Source: an uncultured bacterium (GTDB lineage Bacteria > Patescibacteriota > Minisyncoccia > Moranbacterales > GWC2-37-73). From it: a stretch of DNA of 5,033 nucleotides. A program made the translations under genes and the position numbers. Under the pieces are notes generated by a model. The model did not search any database. It was not told the origin of the DNA and saw only the letters and a list, made by a program, of their open reading frames with translations. Positions 4,752-5,033 of this stretch are shown one piece after another. The stretch is taken from positions 1 through 5,033 of the forward strand of contig CAIPMZ010000068.1 in the NCBI GenBank assembly GCA_903866285.1, written 5' to 3'. How positions within the stretch are numbered: the first letter of the stretch is position 1; every line of letters begins with the position of its first letter.

Positions 4752-4788
4752 CCGTTGCGCAAAGCTATTTTTGCCCTGCGACTAACGG
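4752..4788 (-). promoter_or_regulatory. Stem-loop in the tuf leader, next to the start codon
   Basis: In the minus-strand RNA, CCGUU (4788-4784) pairs with AACGG (4756-4752), CGCA with UGCG, and GGGC with GCUU, closing a seven-base AAAAAUA loop. That is about 13 pairs with one small internal loop. Two of the pairs are G-U, which would be A-C mismatches in an RNA from the other strand, so the structure fits a tuf transcript. It ends 14 nt before the tuf ATG and could affect ribosome loading. The function is inference. Confidence 0.5.
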
Positions 4789-4814
4789 ATACTTAAGATG
4801 AATTACTATTAAAG

Positions 4815-4843
4815 ATTTTAACATAATCTTCCGAAAAAAGCAA
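4815..4843 (-). promoter_or_regulatory. Second candidate promoter of tuf
   Basis: TTGCTT (4843-4838) and TAAAAT (4820-4815) are 17 nt apart on the minus strand, and TGT stands directly before the -10, making an extended -10. The -35 matches only three of six positions. If used, transcription would start near 4808 with a leader of about 70 nt. The -35 overlaps one arm of an inverted repeat at 4831-4865, so hairpin and promoter may be alternative readings of the same bases. Confidence 0.35.
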
Positions 4844-4865
4844 TTAAAAAAAATTCCTTTTTCGG
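4831..4865 (-). repeat. Inverted repeat in the upstream part of the tuf leader
   Basis: CCGAAAAAAG (4831-4840) and CTTTTTCGG (4857-4865) are complementary with one bulged base. Inner AATT/AATT bases can extend the stem toward a T-rich loop. No U-run follows on either strand, so it is not a standard intrinsic terminator. A further 6-bp inverted repeat, AAGATT/AATCTT (4812-4817, 4825-4830), lies beside it. The role is unknown. Confidence 0.4.
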
Positions 4866-4883
4866 GAAAATCGGTACTTGTTT

Positions 4884-4911
4884 ATTCTACACGATTAATA
4901 AATACTGTCAA
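4884..4911 (-). promoter_or_regulatory. Main candidate promoter of tuf-rpsJ
   Basis: On the minus strand a perfect -35 TTGACA (4911-4906) is followed after 16 nt by TAGAAT (4889-4884), five of six matches to the -10 consensus. This is the best sigma-70-type promoter in the window. The predicted start is near 4877, giving an untranslated leader of about 140 nt before the tuf ATG. The two 22-bp direct repeats lie immediately upstream of the -35. The call rests on sequence match only. Confidence 0.75.
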
Positions 4912-4923
4912 GAGCCAGTCTAG

Positions 4924-4979
4924 TCCAATGCAACATGAGCTTGAAATAGGTACCCATTCCAACGCAAGATGAGCTTGAA
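4924..4979. repeat. Two 22-bp direct repeats upstream of the tuf promoter
   Basis: The two copies, 4924-4945 and 4958-4979, start 34 bp apart and differ at two positions. Each contains GCAA, then A or T-rich bases, and the shared core ATGAGCTTGAA. They sit just upstream of the tuf -35 box and just before a possible plus-strand promoter. This placement between outward-facing signals would suit a regulator-binding site, but they could equally be a fragment of an interspersed repeat. Confidence 0.6.
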
Positions 4980-4990
4980 GGAGCAAAATC

Positions 4991-4999
4991 TGCTAGAAT
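4991..4999 (+). promoter_or_regulatory. Possible divergent extended -10 promoter
   Basis: On the plus strand TGC-TAGAAT (4991-4999) is an extended -10 match. No good -35 lies 16-18 nt upstream. A start near 5006 would put an ATG at 5027-5029 about 21 nt into the transcript, at the very edge of the window. Whether a divergent gene begins there cannot be judged from the seven bases left. Confidence 0.25.
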
Positions 5000-5033
5000 A
5001 TTGGGTAATTTCATAAGTTAGACCCTATGACAA

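Noticed and set aside
4831..4865. Terminator upstream of tuf.
   Set aside because: The stem is mostly A-U and no U-run follows on either strand.

Overview
All six genes in this window lie on the minus strand. Read right to left, they are tuf (EF-Tu), rpsJ (S10), rplC (L3), rplD (L4), rplW (L23) and rplB (L2). This is the universal bacterial tuf / S10-operon order, and the window stops just before the expected rpsS. All six proteins are intact under the standard code, with three TAA and three TAG stops and no TGA. The organism is most likely a Candidate Phyla Radiation (Patescibacteria) bacterium, perhaps of the Parcubacteria group. That inference rests on an L3 lacking an internal segment, an L23 with a Lys-rich N-terminal extension, a CCTGCC/GGCAGG palindrome, and spacers made of degenerate ATTCGCAT / TACGAA, TCGCTTCGCT and CTAAT words. 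No marker gene proves the lineage.

Layout from right to left. Positions 4738-5033 hold the tuf control region: a pair of 22-bp direct repeats, a strong minus-strand promoter (TTGACA-N16-TAGAAT), a second weaker promoter, and a leader of about 140 nt with stem-loops, one ending 14 nt before the tuf start. A possible divergent plus-strand promoter lies at the extreme right. tuf and rpsJ are separated by 92 nt carrying a perfect 10-bp hairpin with a GAAA loop. Between rpsJ and rplC is a 310-nt gap. It contains a degenerate 22-23 bp repeat array, a candidate promoter, a compact three-hairpin RNA element ending in a clear intrinsic terminator, and a palindromic repeat. After that come rplC, rplD, rplW and rplB, separated by 70-129 nt spacers, each built from its own short repeated word.

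The genes form the early part of the bacterial ribosome programme: EF-Tu delivers aminoacyl-tRNA, S10 is a 30S head protein and antitermination factor, and L3, L4, L23 and L2 are early-assembling 50S proteins around the peptidyl transferase centre and exit tunnel. The most interesting part is the rpsJ-rplC gap. There a promoter, a folded RNA and a terminator appear to uncouple rpsJ from rplC-rplD-rplW-rplB, which suggests either an attenuator for the large-subunit genes or a free-standing small RNA. A second notable point is that none of the six start codons has a recognisable Shine-Dalgarno sequence.
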